DNA of 64,000 nt, taken from contig NZ_JAUTBA010000001.1 in assembly GCF_030818895.1 (NCBI RefSeq), forward strand, positions 3,906,001-3,970,000. The letters run 5' to 3'. A program made the translations under genes and the position numbers. Every line of letters starts with the position of its first letter. Within the stretch, counting starts at the first letter, position 1. The notes beneath the pieces were generated by a model. The model did no database searches. It was not told the origin of the DNA and saw only the letters and a program-made list of their open reading frames with translations. This stretch comes from Sphingobacterium zeae. GTDB lineage: Bacteria > Bacteroidota > Bacteroidia > Sphingobacteriales > Sphingobacteriaceae. Of the stretch, positions 10,284-19,302 are shown one piece after another.

Positions 10284-10312
10284 CAAAGTTATAAAAATTT
10301 GTTAGTCTCAAA
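10284..10312 (-). promoter_or_regulatory. Promoter of the LolE-like permease gene
   Basis: On the minus strand TAACTTTG (10284-10291) exactly matches the Bacteroidota -7 element TAnnTTTG, with TTTG 17 bases upstream (10309-10312). Spacing is slightly short of the usual 19-21. Confidence 0.55.
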
Positions 10313-10400
10313 ACTGAAATGACAAATAATTAGGTCTTTTGTAGCAGGTCATTCCAGGACCCGTTACGACACTTGCTTATAGAGTTTTAAAAAAAATATG

Positions 10401-11318
10401 ATGCGTATTATTTTCATGGGTACTCCCGATTTTGCTGTCGCTTCACTGAAGGCACTTATTGAATCTGGCGAACAGGTCGTAGCTGTAGTAACCGTTCCGG
10501 ACAAACCTGCTGGGCGTGGACAAAAGATACACGAGTCGGCCGTAAAAATATTTGCTCAGCAACATCACATTCCTGTTCTCCAGCCGGTCAAGTTGCGTGA
10601 CGAATCTTTTTTAAACGAACTGAGGAGTTACCAAGCTGACCTGCAGGTTGTAGTTGCTTTTCGCATGCTTCCTGAGGTTGTGTGGAATATGCCTAAGTTT
10701 GGAACAATCAATGTACATGCCTCTCTTCTACCCCAATATAGAGGGGCAGCGCCTATCAATCATGCGATTATAAATGGAGAGAAAGAGTCCGGAGTAACCA
10801 CCTTCTTACTACAACACGAAATCGACACCGGCAATATTTTACTGTCAAAAAAAGTAACGATCAAAGACACCGATAATGCGGGCGATCTTCATGACAAACT
10901 CATGGCTGCTGGGGCAGAAACGCTTCTCCAAACGATCCAACAATTACAAGCAGGAAATTTACAGCCTAAGCCACAAGAAGTCATTGTAACGCACGAGCCT
11001 TTAAAACATGCGCCAAAAATTTTTAAAGAAGACTGTAAAATAAATTGGGATCAACCAACAGAAACGGTTTACAACTTCATTCGTGGCTTAAGCCCCTACC
11101 CTGCTGCATTCACACTGTTAAATGAAAGGGTATTAAAAATCTATGATGCGAAAAAAGAAACTGTCCATACCCCAACAGTACCGGGCACACTGACCACCGA
11201 TAAAAAAACTTTTTTAAAAATTGCGACTCAAGATGGCTACCTACTTATCGCTGACCTTCAGCTCGAAGGCAAAAAAAGAATGCATGTCGTGGATTTTCTA
11301 AAAGGCTATAGATTTTAG
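10401..11318 (+). CDS. fmt: Methionyl-tRNA formyltransferase
   Basis: Formylates initiator Met-tRNA using 10-formyl-THF. The N-terminal RIIFMGTPDFA and the catalytic block INVHASLLPQYRGAAPIN (Asn and His of the triad, near residues 105-120), followed by HEIDTGNIL with the catalytic Asp near 143, are diagnostic. The C-terminal OB-fold tRNA-binding domain covers about 205-305. Two adjacent ATGs occur (10398 and 10401); the second gives the usual MRIIFMGT start. It converges on the small HTH gene, with only 5 bases between stops and no hairpin that I can see. Confidence 0.96.
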   Translation: MRIIFMGTPDFAVASLKALIESGEQVVAVVTVPDKPAGRGQKIHESAVKIFAQQHHIPVLQPVKLRDESFLNELRSYQADLQVVVAFRMLPEVVWNMPKFGTINVHASLLPQYRGAAPINHAIINGEKESGVTTFLLQHEIDTGNILLSKKVTIKDTDNAGDLHDKLMAAGAETLLQTIQQLQAGNLQPKPQEVIVTHEPLKHAPKIFKEDCKINWDQPTETVYNFIRGLSPYPAAFTLLNERVLKIYDAKKETVHTPTVPGTLTTDKKTFLKIATQDGYLLIADLQLEGKKRMHVVDFLKGYRF

Positions 11319-11323
11319 CCTTT

Positions 11324-11536
11324 CTAGTCACCACCATCATCGTATTGCAATAGATCGCCAGGCTGGCAGTCCAATGCTTTGCATATCGCTTCAAGGGTGT
11401 CTAGTCGCAATGCCTTTGCTTTTTGGTTCTTAATGATTGAAAGATTAGACAGTGTAATTCCAACTTTTTCACTCAATTGATTGAGTGACATCTTTTTCTC
11501 TTTCATTATTCTATCCAAGTGAATTAAGATTGGCAT
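11324..11536 (-). CDS. Small XRE-family HTH transcriptional regulator (YozG-like)
   Basis: Seventy residues that are almost entirely a Cro/CI helix-turn-helix: MSLNQLSEKVGITLSNLSII gives the first helices of the HTH, then DTLEAICKALDCQPGDLLQY closes the domain, a tail typical of the YozG-like subgroup. Such proteins often pair with a small DUF2975 membrane protein, but none is adjacent here. It points away from the sigma-factor gene with about 390 bases between starts. Target unknown. Confidence 0.85.
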   Translation of the reverse strand: MPILIHLDRIMKEKKMSLNQLSEKVGITLSNLSIIKNQKAKALRLDTLEAICKALDCQPGDLLQYDDGGD

Positions 11537-11925
11537 AATATAATTTTTATTCTTTAAATTTTATTAATGTCATTGGTAAAACAAAATCACACAGAGTTTT
11601 GTTTTATCATAAAATTATCATTTTAAAATAAATTTCGAAAAATTAGAATTGCAACATCAATCAACTATCGCACCGTTAAATTGTCAATAATAAGAAAAAA
11701 ATTAAACCCTTTAGCACTTTAGCAGTCAAATAGTTGAATACAATTATTGGTAAATATAAGAAAAAAAACTTTAAAATGGAATAGTTTTTGATAGCTTAAA
11801 ATTCCATTTGAGAGGAACCTAACTCGTTAAATATGAGTGGTTAGTTAATCAGTATTCCATTAATAATTCAAAAATTTTTCGTATTTTCGCAAACATTTCT
11901 TAGAGAGGAGAATTAATAAAAATTA
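11537..11925. other. 389-base divergent intergenic region before rpoD
   Basis: Very AT-rich gap between the divergent HTH gene and the sigma-factor gene. No ORF or RNA fold is convincing. TATTTTCG at about 11891 is one mismatch from the -7 consensus and is the best candidate for an rpoD promoter. A GAGAGGAG purine tract at 11901-11910 sits before the ATG and is unusually Shine-Dalgarno-like for this phylum, although 16 bases from the start. Confidence 0.4.
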
Positions 11926-12786
11926 ATGAGACAGCTCAAAATTACACAATCTATTACCAATCGTGAGTCACAGTCTTTGGACAAGTACTTACATGAAATT
12001 GGTAAAGTAGACTTAATTACAGCAGAAGAAGAAGTTGAATTAGCACAGCGCATCCGTGAAGGTGATCAAGTTGCCTTGGAAAAATTGACTAAAACCAACC
12101 TTCGTTTCGTCGTATCAGTAGCAAAACAATATCAAAATCAAGGTTTAACCTTAGGTGATTTAATCAACGAAGGTAACTTGGGCTTAATTAAAGCAGCGAA
12201 ACGTTTTGACGAAACAAAGGGGTTTAAATTTATTTCTTATGCGGTTTGGTGGATTCGCCAATCTATTCTTCAAGCAATTGCTGAACAATCACGTATCGTA
12301 CGTCTGCCATTGAATCAAGTTGGTTCATTGAGCAAAATCAGTAAGGCTTTCTCAAAACTAGAACAAGAATACGAACGAGAGCCGTCTCCAGAAGAACTAG
12401 CAGATATACTTGAAACTACAGTAGACAAAGTTTCGGATACCTTAAGTAACTCTGGGCGTCATGTATCTATGGATGCTCCTTTTGTTCAGGGTGAAGAAAA
12501 CACACTTTTGGACGTACTGGAAAACCATGATCCGGATACGGACAGTTCGTTGATCGATGAATCACTATCTGAAGAAATCAAACGATCGTTGGCGACATTA
12601 ACAGAAAGAGAACGTGAAATTATCGTACTTTTCTTTGGCTTAGGTTCCAATCACCAACTATCTCTTGAGGAAATCGGAGAGAAATTCAGTTTAACACGTG
12701 AGCGCGTTCGTCAGATCAAAGACAAAGCTCTCCAACGTTTGAGACACACTTCAAGAAGCAAAATCTTAAAATCCTACTTGGGTTAA
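11926..12786 (+). CDS. rpoD: Primary RNA polymerase sigma factor, short Bacteroidota form
   Basis: Directs RNA polymerase to housekeeping promoters. Region 1.2 begins at about residue 18 (SLDKYLHEIGKVDLIT), region 2 includes TNLRFVVSVAKQYQNQGL and the aromatic FISYAVWWIRQSILQ used in promoter melting (about 65-125), and region 4 ends with an HTH (SLEEIGEKFSLTRERVRQIK, near 247-266). It lacks the acidic region 1.1 and the large insertion of the E. coli factor, which is normal for this phylum, whose -33/-7 promoters are seen elsewhere in the window. Confidence 0.96.
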   Translation: MRQLKITQSITNRESQSLDKYLHEIGKVDLITAEEEVELAQRIREGDQVALEKLTKTNLRFVVSVAKQYQNQGLTLGDLINEGNLGLIKAAKRFDETKGFKFISYAVWWIRQSILQAIAEQSRIVRLPLNQVGSLSKISKAFSKLEQEYEREPSPEELADILETTVDKVSDTLSNSGRHVSMDAPFVQGEENTLLDVLENHDPDTDSSLIDESLSEEIKRSLATLTEREREIIVLFFGLGSNHQLSLEEIGEKFSLTRERVRQIKDKALQRLRHTSRSKILKSYLG

Positions 12787-12813
12787 TAAGAGATATTTAT
12801 TAAAAATTTTGGC

Positions 12814-12844
12814 AATCCCAATCAGAAATGATTGGGATTTTTTA
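12814..12844 (+). terminator. Intrinsic terminator after rpoD
   Basis: A perfect 11-bp stem with a GAAA tetraloop (12814-12824, 12829-12839) followed by a T-run, 27 bases past the stop. It also lies just after the end of the convergent M16 gene. Confidence 0.9.
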
Positions 12845-12852
12845 TGTACCTC

Positions 12853-15708
12853 CTATTTTGAATCCGGCATCAAAATAAATTCGAAAAGTCGATCCTTTTT
12901 CAAATATTTTCCTGCAACTTCCTGTACGGACGTTGGCGTCACCTTTTTCAAATTATCCAACCTGCGCGAATAGCGCATAAGATCAAGATCATTTTGGTAA
13001 GAGCTGGATATGTAGTTCAACCAATAGCTATTTTCACGAAGATTTAACTCATTTTGTCGCAGTTGCTCTGCCAGAAATTTCTCCAGATCACCTTTGTCGG
13101 GCCCTTGTTCCTGAATCTTTTTCACCTCATCCAATGCCGAAGCGATTAAGGCATCTGTCTTATCAACTGCCGAACCAAATCCAATAGAAAATGCATAGCG
13201 GGGTTTCGGTAGCTTACTGAAACTTGCCTGAGCCCCAACACCATAAACACCACCTTCTTTTTCACGAAGTCGTTCAAGTAATTTGATCGTCAACACACTT
13301 TCTAGAGCTTCCATATTGACATTTTCAGTTTCTCCAAAACTATAGTCTCCATAATACGCCAGTTGTGTGCTCGCCTTTTCTTCTTTGCCTTTATGAACAA
13401 CTACGCGTTCGCCTTTGCTCGGCTCCACAATATTCAGATCTTTGTAACTCTCGTTCCTTTTTTGAATCGGTAGAGAAGCGAGATAAGTTTCTAAATAAGG
13501 CTTAATTTGATTTTCGTCAAACGAACCTACGATGGTAAACACAAAATCAGAGGCATCGGCAAAGCGTTCTTTATAAATCGCCAAAGCACGCTCCCTATCG
13601 ATTTTGCTGATCATTTCGACCGTTGGATTTTGACGGCGAACATTATTACCGTACAATACTTCTTTCACTTTGTCGGAAAACACATTATTGGGGTTGCTTA
13701 ATCTATTTTCCAAAGATCCTTTTGCTCTGGTCATTGTACTCTGGAAAATATCCTGATCTAAACGAGGTTCTGTAAAATAAGCATAAATCAATTCAAAAGC
13801 GCTCTTTAAACCTTCTTTATCTGTACGGCCTGAAATACCCTCATAACGTTCGGAGATGTATGGAGAGATGGAAACATCCTTTCCTGAAAGGTACTTTGTG
13901 AGCTCAATGTTGCTCATTTGTCCTACACCACTGGCATCAATTAAAGAAGATGCGTTGGCCGCCGAAAAGTAATCCGCGTCGCTATAGCGTGAGGTTCCGC
14001 CCGGGCTATACGCCATGATCTGGATCTCATCGTTTTTAAAGTCTGTAGGCTTAAGGATCACTTTTACGCCATTACTTAATGTCAATTCTTTTGCTTGAAC
14101 GGCATCAATACTTTTAGACGATACCACCTCACCTTTCACGGGTTCTTTTGAGAGCAACGGAAGATCAGAAACTTTATCATCATAAGCTGCAACCTGGCTC
14201 TCTTCAACTGCTTTTACCCAGCTCATTACCGCAGCTTCAGTAGGTAAGGTTGCTTTATCTTTTTCGGGTGCCATCACCAATACATCGCGATTCAGATCGG
14301 TATAATATTTTTTTACCAAGCCGTTGACCTCAGCCAATTTTAAAGTCGGTAGCAGCTGCTTAGTGAGGCGGTAGGCATCTTCATTGCTTAAAGCAGGTTC
14401 GCCATCGATAAAATAATTGAGATAACGATTGACATAGCTATCTGATTTCTTTTTATCGCGTTCGATAAAAGACATCTCATTACCTTTTTTCATATCTGCA
14501 ATGGCACGGTTCAGCTCCGTTTGCGTAAAACCATACTTTTGGATGCGCTCAAATTCGGTTAGCATAGCTTTAAATCCCGACTCAAGCTCCCCGGGCTTAG
14601 GCACAACCAACAATGAAAAGGTATTAAGGTTAGCCAAAAAATCGCTAATACTTCCACCGGCTTGCATAAAAGGAGGATTCGGCTGTTGCATCAATTCAGA
14701 AAAACGACCAGCGATCATCTTGTTGAAAACACTTTTCAAAAGTTCGTTTCGGTAATCTCCCACAGTTTCAACTTTATCCTTTTCGCTTTTGATGAGAATC
14801 TGAGCCACCGTATACGGTAACTCTGGATCTGAAATTGCTAAAAACTGGTTTTTGTTTAACAGGTCTACCCGGTATTTTTTACGTTCCAATGCTTTTTTGG
14901 GCATTTTCATATCGGCAAACAACACCTTCACCCGTTCTTCCATTTCTTTGGGATCAATGTCTCCGACAATAATTAAGGCTTGTAAATCGGGACGATACCA
15001 GTCTTGGTGAAACTTGCGTATTTCCGAATAAGGAAATGTTTTAAGTATCTCCTCGGTACCTATTGGTAAGCGTTTGGAGTAAAGTGAACCATTCAACAAC
15101 ATTGGAAAATATTGATCCTGGAGCCGTTGTTGCACTCCTCTCCCTCCGCGCTTCTCTTCTAAGATAACTCCGCGCTCTTTATCGATCTCCTCGCCATCCA
15201 ATAGCGCATCTTGGGCCCAGTCACGCATGACTTGCAAACCATTTCTCAAAAGTTCAGGGTCATCAGAAGGAATTGGTAATTGGTAAACGGTCTGGTCGAA
15301 GCTGGTGTAGGCATTCAGATCCGACCCAAAGCGAACCCCGGCCTTTTGCAGATAATTAACTAATTCATTTTTCGGAAAATGCTTGAGACCATTGAAATTC
15401 ATGTGCTCCAAAAAATGCGCTAATCCCAGCTGCTTTTCATTTTCCAGAATAGAGCCTGCTTTCATGCCCAAATACATCGTAACACGGCCTTTTGGCTCAC
15501 CATTTTTACGAATAAAGTATGTAAATCCATTTTTGAGTTTACCTGTAACCACTTCATTGTCGAAGGGTAATTTCTGATTCAAAGTTAAACTATCTTGCGA
15601 TAGAATCGCTCGCGCTTCCGCAGTTAACGTGGTTGGCATTGTTGCTTCCGCTACATAAAAGGTAGCTGGTAATAGAAAAGCTAATGCTAATGGTTTAATG
15701 AATTTCAT
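12853..15708 (-). CDS. M16 family zinc metallopeptidase, two-domain (pitrilysin-like)
   Basis: A secreted or periplasmic protease. The inverted zinc motif HxxEH is present as AHFLEHMNF near residue 90 of the longest frame, with the downstream Glu about 75 residues on. Four M16 half-domains are implied by roughly 950 residues, the second pair beginning near residue 545 (LSNGVKVILKPTDF) and inactive as usual. I start it at 15708 because MKFIKPLALAFLLPATF is then a clean signal peptide; the longer frame to 15744 adds 12 charged residues before it. Bacteroidota homologues are poorly characterised; peptide clean-up in the envelope is a reasonable guess. Confidence 0.9.
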   Translation of the reverse strand: MKFIKPLALAFLLPATFYVAEATMPTTLTAEARAILSQDSLTLNQKLPFDNEVVTGKLKNGFTYFIRKNGEPKGRVTMYLGMKAGSILENEKQLGLAHFLEHMNFNGLKHFPKNELVNYLQKAGVRFGSDLNAYTSFDQTVYQLPIPSDDPELLRNGLQVMRDWAQDALLDGEEIDKERGVILEEKRGGRGVQQRLQDQYFPMLLNGSLYSKRLPIGTEEILKTFPYSEIRKFHQDWYRPDLQALIIVGDIDPKEMEERVKVLFADMKMPKKALERKKYRVDLLNKNQFLAISDPELPYTVAQILIKSEKDKVETVGDYRNELLKSVFNKMIAGRFSELMQQPNPPFMQAGGSISDFLANLNTFSLLVVPKPGELESGFKAMLTEFERIQKYGFTQTELNRAIADMKKGNEMSFIERDKKKSDSYVNRYLNYFIDGEPALSNEDAYRLTKQLLPTLKLAEVNGLVKKYYTDLNRDVLVMAPEKDKATLPTEAAVMSWVKAVEESQVAAYDDKVSDLPLLSKEPVKGEVVSSKSIDAVQAKELTLSNGVKVILKPTDFKNDEIQIMAYSPGGTSRYSDADYFSAANASSLIDASGVGQMSNIELTKYLSGKDVSISPYISERYEGISGRTDKEGLKSAFELIYAYFTEPRLDQDIFQSTMTRAKGSLENRLSNPNNVFSDKVKEVLYGNNVRRQNPTVEMISKIDRERALAIYKERFADASDFVFTIVGSFDENQIKPYLETYLASLPIQKRNESYKDLNIVEPSKGERVVVHKGKEEKASTQLAYYGDYSFGETENVNMEALESVLTIKLLERLREKEGGVYGVGAQASFSKLPKPRYAFSIGFGSAVDKTDALIASALDEVKKIQEQGPDKGDLEKFLAEQLRQNELNLRENSYWLNYISSSYQNDLDLMRYSRRLDNLKKVTPTSVQEVAGKYLKKDRLFEFILMPDSK

Positions 15709-15934
15709 AGAAAAAATTTCTTTTTTTTCAGTTATTTTTATCAATTGTTTGCTATTAGGGTAAAACGGAACTGGAGATCAATGTTCCGATAAATCATAAA
15801 ATATAGATTACTACGATTATTCTCCAACACCTTATTGAACAGTATGCCGCTGCCGCTTTTACTGGATGTGGTTCACGCTGTAGAAACCGTTTTAAAAATA
15901 CTGAATATCTTTCAAAAAGAACGACAGTTAATTG

Positions 15935-15942
15935 TAATTTTG
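15935..15942 (+). promoter_or_regulatory. -7 promoter element just before the xerD-like start
   Basis: TAATTTTG matches TAnnTTTG exactly and ends only 6 bases before the ATG at 15949. It shows that the longer upstream frame is not translated and suggests a nearly leaderless mRNA. No clear -33 TTTG is visible. Confidence 0.5.
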
Positions 15943-15948
15943 CTGCAA

Positions 15949-16851
15949 ATGGATTTTAGAAACTGGAACGTCATCAAAAAACAATTCGAACAATTCTTAA
16001 AGTTTGAAAGAGGCTTAAGTGCAAATTCTATTGATGCTTACTTAAATGATGTATCCAAATTTCAGATTTATTGCGAAGACAATCAATTGGTTTTAAACAC
16101 CATAGCGAGAAAAAATATTCAGGAATTTTTGGTTTGGCTGCAGCAATTCAATGTTTCACCTTTCACGCAGTCGAGATTGATATCTGGACTCAAAACCTTT
16201 TTTAGCTTTTTGATGATTGAGCATGAATTCAGCAACAATCCGACAGACCTCATTCAGGCACCGCGATTGGCACGCAAGCTGCCCAGCGTTTTAAGTATAC
16301 AGGAGGTCGATCAATTGATTTCTGCAATCGATCTCTCTTCATCTGAGGGCCAACGAAATAAAACAATCATCGAAATCTTATACGGATGTGGCCTTCGTGT
16401 TTCTGAACTTATCACACTCAAACTATCCAATCTATTTTTAGATGTAGAATTTATCAAAGTCGAAGGGAAGGGAAGCAAAGAGCGTCTCATACCAATTGGT
16501 CAACATGCCATTAAACACCTTCGCATCTACCTGGAAACCATCAGGCCTCACATCAAGATTAAACCGGGAAATGAAGATATCTTATTCCTCAACAGACGAG
16601 GAGCTGCATTATCCCGGGTCATGATCTTTTTGATCATCAAGGAACTTGCCCTAAAAACAGGGTTACAGAAAAATATTAGCCCACATACCTTCCGCCATAG
16701 TTTTGCCTCTCATTTAGTGGAGGGCGGGGCCGATCTGCGGGCTGTACAGGACATGCTCGGGCACGAAAGTATTACCACTACCGAAATATATACGCATATA
16801 GACAGGGATTACCTGCATTCCGTAATCACGCAATACCACCCACGGTCATAA
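15949..16851 (+). CDS. xerD: Tyrosine recombinase XerC/XerD
   Basis: Site-specific recombinase that resolves chromosome dimers at dif. The N-terminal SAM-like core-binding domain covers about residues 5-95; the catalytic domain shows the full set: Arg in GCGLRVSELITL, Lys in KGSKERLIP, HTFRHSFASHLVEGGADL, then LGHESITTTEIYTH with the nucleophile Tyr. I start at 15949, 38 codons inside the longest frame, because family N-termini align there and a -7 box lies immediately upstream. Length 300 is standard. Whether it is XerC or XerD cannot be settled without the partner; no dif site is seen here. Confidence 0.9.
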   Translation: MDFRNWNVIKKQFEQFLKFERGLSANSIDAYLNDVSKFQIYCEDNQLVLNTIARKNIQEFLVWLQQFNVSPFTQSRLISGLKTFFSFLMIEHEFSNNPTDLIQAPRLARKLPSVLSIQEVDQLISAIDLSSSEGQRNKTIIEILYGCGLRVSELITLKLSNLFLDVEFIKVEGKGSKERLIPIGQHAIKHLRIYLETIRPHIKIKPGNEDILFLNRRGAALSRVMIFLIIKELALKTGLQKNISPHTFRHSFASHLVEGGADLRAVQDMLGHESITTTEIYTHIDRDYLHSVITQYHPRS

Positions 16852-17017
16852 CCAACCTGCTGTCAACTGTCACCTTTTTCCGATCCGAAGTATGCATAAA
16901 CAAATCATTAGCACCGACTTAAAAAAATGAGGAACTGCTGAAATCAAGAAGCAAAAAAACGGCGCTAATTATCGCTAAAAATTGCCTGCTAAAAGTTTCA
17001 ATTTTATCGTAAAGATA

Positions 17018-17048
17018 TTTGTTAGATCTAGAAAATAGTATATCTTTG
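17018..17048 (+). promoter_or_regulatory. Consensus promoter of tRNA-Arg
   Basis: TTTG at 17018-17021, exactly 19 bases, then TATCTTTG at 17041-17048: both elements and the spacing fit the Bacteroidota sigma consensus perfectly. The tRNA begins 6 bases later. The preceding gap (16852-17017) shows no gene. Confidence 0.85.
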
Positions 17049-17054
17049 CGGGAC

Positions 17055-17126
17055 GTTCCCGTAGTTCAATGGATAGAATTTCAGATTCCGGTTCTGACGA
17101 TGTGGGTTCGACCCCCGCCGGGAACA
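17055..17126 (+). tRNA. tRNA-Arg (anticodon CCG)
   Basis: A full cloverleaf can be drawn: acceptor GTTCCCG (17055-17061) pairs with CGGGAAC (17119-17125), discriminator A at 17126; D-arm with GTTCAATGGAT; anticodon stem TCAGA/TCTGA around the loop TTCCGGT, anticodon CCG at 17088-17090; T-arm containing GTTCGACC. It decodes CGG. CCA is not encoded, so CCA-adding enzyme is required. A frame of 74 codons on the other strand across this region is spurious. Confidence 0.95.
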
Positions 17127-17127
17127 C

Positions 17128-17166
17128 AAAAGGAGACATTTCAAAGAAATTGCCTCCTTTTTTTAT
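17128..17166 (+). terminator. Intrinsic terminator after tRNA-Arg
   Basis: AAAAGGAG (17128-17135) pairs with CTCCTTTT (17154-17161), with further pairing inside the loop, followed by a T-run to 17166. It starts 2 bases after the tRNA. Confidence 0.8.
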
Positions 17167-17549
17167 ATACCTAATCCAGCGCCATGTTGACTTCGCCATT
17201 TTAATATTCCTCAGGATTCCTTAACGGCAAAAATTCCGCCATGCGTGCGAATCAGTTGGCTATGTCATGGCAAAAAATAGCTAAGATACCAATTAGAAAG
17301 AAGATATCCTAACACTAATTTACCCCTAAGCACAGCCTTAGAACAATTGTTAACCAGTAGTGATTCAGTGCTTGTTCACTCGTCACTGAATCACCACTGA
17401 GTAAGCACTGAACGAGCACTGAGCAAGCACTGCAAAAAGGGTCAAGTTGGTTACCAATTGGTTTTCTTTTGGCACATCAAAAATTAGCAGCGGAAAATCT
17501 GTAGATAACCCAGCATTTGTAACAAAAAATTCTTTAAAAAAGCTTTTCT
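17167..17549. other. Gene-free gap holding an 11-bp repeat array
   Basis: Between the tRNA terminator and the end of the flavoprotein gene no frame or RNA is convincing. The gap holds the repeat array listed separately. A stretch of T-rich sequence follows the flavoprotein stop on the minus strand but without a clear stem. Confidence 0.5.
17360..17432. repeat. 11-bp tandem repeat array A (CACTGAnnnAG type) with inverted copy
   Basis: Four full direct units of 11 bp, CACTGAATCAC, CACTGAGTAAG, CACTGAACGAG and CACTGAGCAAG (17384-17427), plus a partial CACTG. An exact inverted copy of the first unit, GTGATTCAGTG, lies at 17360-17370, giving an 11-bp stem with a 13-base loop. The same unit recurs as a five-copy array at 55869-55923. 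The period equals about one helical turn. Function unknown. Confidence 0.85.
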
Positions 17550-18641
17550 TTATATACTTTTTTGCAACAACTTATGCTGTGAAGCAGTAAAAATATTTCG
17601 GAAGATGATATTGATCTCTTGGTCAACGGCCGCCCCCAAAATCCCTGCCTGAGGATAGAGTTTAACGGTATTCGTTAAAATGGAAGACACAAGATCACGG
17701 CTTTGCGTGGCTATTTGCGTATAAATTGTGGTATTATCGATTCCATTACCGAGGTTATCCCAAGAATGATGAGCCAAATTCAAGATAGCATCCTTTCGTA
17801 TTATGTAATCCTGTTGAAGTTCATCGAGCATGCCGAAAGCAGCTTTACTAGCCGCCTGTTCCCATTTGGAGGCTTTACTTTTTAACACAAACAGTTTTTC
17901 AATCAAATCCAGAAATCGCTTATACATCCCGATAAAATTGGCCAGCAAGGTCAACTCAGCAAAAGGCATAAAGGGATATTGATAGCGTAGATCACTGCGT
18001 GTGCTTTTTGCCGCATTGATTTCGAAACACTGTTTACCATCAACCAGAACGTCCTGCAGCGAAAAAGAGTGCGAGGCAGTCACCTCTAATCCGAAGGTAT
18101 CCCAATCATAATGAACCAGCGCATGTTCCCTATCGACAAAAAATGATTTTATAATTGGATCTCCCTTATCATCCAATACGGGTTTGCCCGCTTCCTGAAT
18201 CGTTGCATTCAACGTAAAATGGGTTAAATGGGGAGCTCCAGTGGCGTATTTCCAAAATCCTGTGAGTCGATAATGTTCACCATCGCGCGTTGCTGTGCCA
18301 GATGCCTGACCGCTACCACCGAAACAAACGCGTTCCGCTTTAAAAATTTGATCACCTAAAACGGGGTCAATAAAACCCACAAAAAGATTTGCTCCCGAAC
18401 ATAATGTAACTGTCCAGGCCAGCCCGCCGTCCCAATACGCTAAATCAGCCAATACATTGAGACCTTCGGGCACCGTTAAACCTAATCCCCCCAATTCAAC
18501 GGGAATCCAGATTTTGAACCATTTTCTGCGATAGATTAGCTCCAACTGTTCATCCGACAAGGATTTCTGCTGAATACCTTTTGCCTGACTGTCTTTCAGA
18601 ATGGCAATATCCGCGCTATTGAGTTGCATATCTCTCTTCAC
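17550..18641 (-). CDS. Acyl-CoA dehydrogenase-fold flavoprotein in a TPP-riboswitch operon
   Basis: A 363-residue protein resembling acyl-CoA dehydrogenases and the related class D flavin monooxygenases. Visible features are an N-terminal helical domain with IPVELGGLGLTVPEGL (about 46-61), the middle beta domain with GSGQASGTATRDGEHYRLTG and WKYATGAPH near 110-138, and a C-terminal helical bundle. No clear catalytic Glu of true acyl-CoA dehydrogenases is recognisable, so hydroxylation or another flavin reaction is possible. Its first codons overlap the end of the PnuT-like gene by 26 bases, so it is translated from the same riboswitch-controlled mRNA. An internal ATG at 18629 is an alternative start. 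A role in thiamine salvage is inferred from context only. Confidence 0.75.
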   Translation of the reverse strand: MKRDMQLNSADIAILKDSQAKGIQQKSLSDEQLELIYRRKWFKIWIPVELGGLGLTVPEGLNVLADLAYWDGGLAWTVTLCSGANLFVGFIDPVLGDQIFKAERVCFGGSGQASGTATRDGEHYRLTGFWKYATGAPHLTHFTLNATIQEAGKPVLDDKGDPIIKSFFVDREHALVHYDWDTFGLEVTASHSFSLQDVLVDGKQCFEINAAKSTRSDLRYQYPFMPFAELTLLANFIGMYKRFLDLIEKLFVLKSKASKWEQAASKAAFGMLDELQQDYIIRKDAILNLAHHSWDNLGNGIDNTTIYTQIATQSRDLVSSILTNTVKLYPQAGILGAAVDQEINIIFRNIFTASQHKLLQKSI

Positions 18642-19233
18642 GTATGATTTTCCTCCAATTTAAATATCCACTAAATGCCATCACAAATAAAAACAAAGTC
18701 AGTCCGGAATAAAGAAACAATCCTTTATGGATCAATAACGGAATAGCCATTAGATTGCTAATATTCAACAGTATCCAATTTTCTATTTTACGTTTTGCCA
18801 ACAACCACATTCCTGCCCAAGCGGTACAAGAAACGGCAGAATCCCATAGTGGAACATCCGAGTCGGTTAAGTGCACCAATCCAAAATAGAACAACAGAAA
18901 ACCAGCGGTGCAGATAAAGCTTACTATCCACCAATCTTTCTTTTCACAATGCGTTATCGGCGTAGCGGCATCACTGCTATATTTCCAATAGATCCAGCCA
19001 TAAATGCTCATGACTAAATAATACAGGTGCAGCAATATTTCAGCATACAGTTTTGCGTGAAATAATACATATACGGATATCAGTATGCCTATAATTCCAA
19101 AAATATAATGGATTGATTTATTTTGCCGCGAAAACCAGACTTGCAGAATGCCGAAAGAAGCTCCTAGCCATTCTGCCAGTGTAGCTTGTTGCATCTGTTT
19201 TATAAAAGCTTCGATAATAGATTCGGGATTCAT
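18616..19233 (-). CDS. pnuT: PnuC-family transporter, probably thiamine transporter PnuT
   Basis: A 205-residue inner-membrane protein with about seven helices and the PnuC hallmark aromatic cluster YGWIYWKYS near residue 86. PnuC proteins import nicotinamide riboside by facilitated diffusion, but those controlled by a TPP riboswitch in Bacteroidota carry thiamine (PnuT). A TPP riboswitch lies 70 bases upstream on the same strand, which decides the call. Trapping would normally be by thiamine pyrophosphokinase, which is not in this window, nor is the usual TonB receptor. The downstream flavoprotein gene overlaps it. Confidence 0.85.
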   Translation of the reverse strand: MNPESIIEAFIKQMQQATLAEWLGASFGILQVWFSRQNKSIHYIFGIIGILISVYVLFHAKLYAEILLHLYYLVMSIYGWIYWKYSSDAATPITHCEKKDWWIVSFICTAGFLLFYFGLVHLTDSDVPLWDSAVSCTAWAGMWLLAKRKIENWILLNISNLMAIPLLIHKGLFLYSGLTLFLFVMAFSGYLNWRKIIREERYATQ

Positions 19234-19302
19234 TCGAATTGTTTATTAGTGCGTATGAGCTTATAATAAACCTTCGGGGAAAAAAGCTGTTTTTATTGAA
19301 AT

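Noticed and set aside
16975..17199. A 74-codon minus-strand frame across the tRNA region
   Set aside because: It runs antisense through the complete tRNA-Arg, its promoter and its terminator; not a gene.
17384..17432. CRISPR-like array
   Set aside because: The units are contiguous 11-mers with no spacers and no cas genes are near.
18616..19233. Nicotinamide riboside transporter PnuC, linked to the NAD operon
   Set aside because: A complete TPP riboswitch upstream and no NrtR-type palindrome point to thiamine instead.
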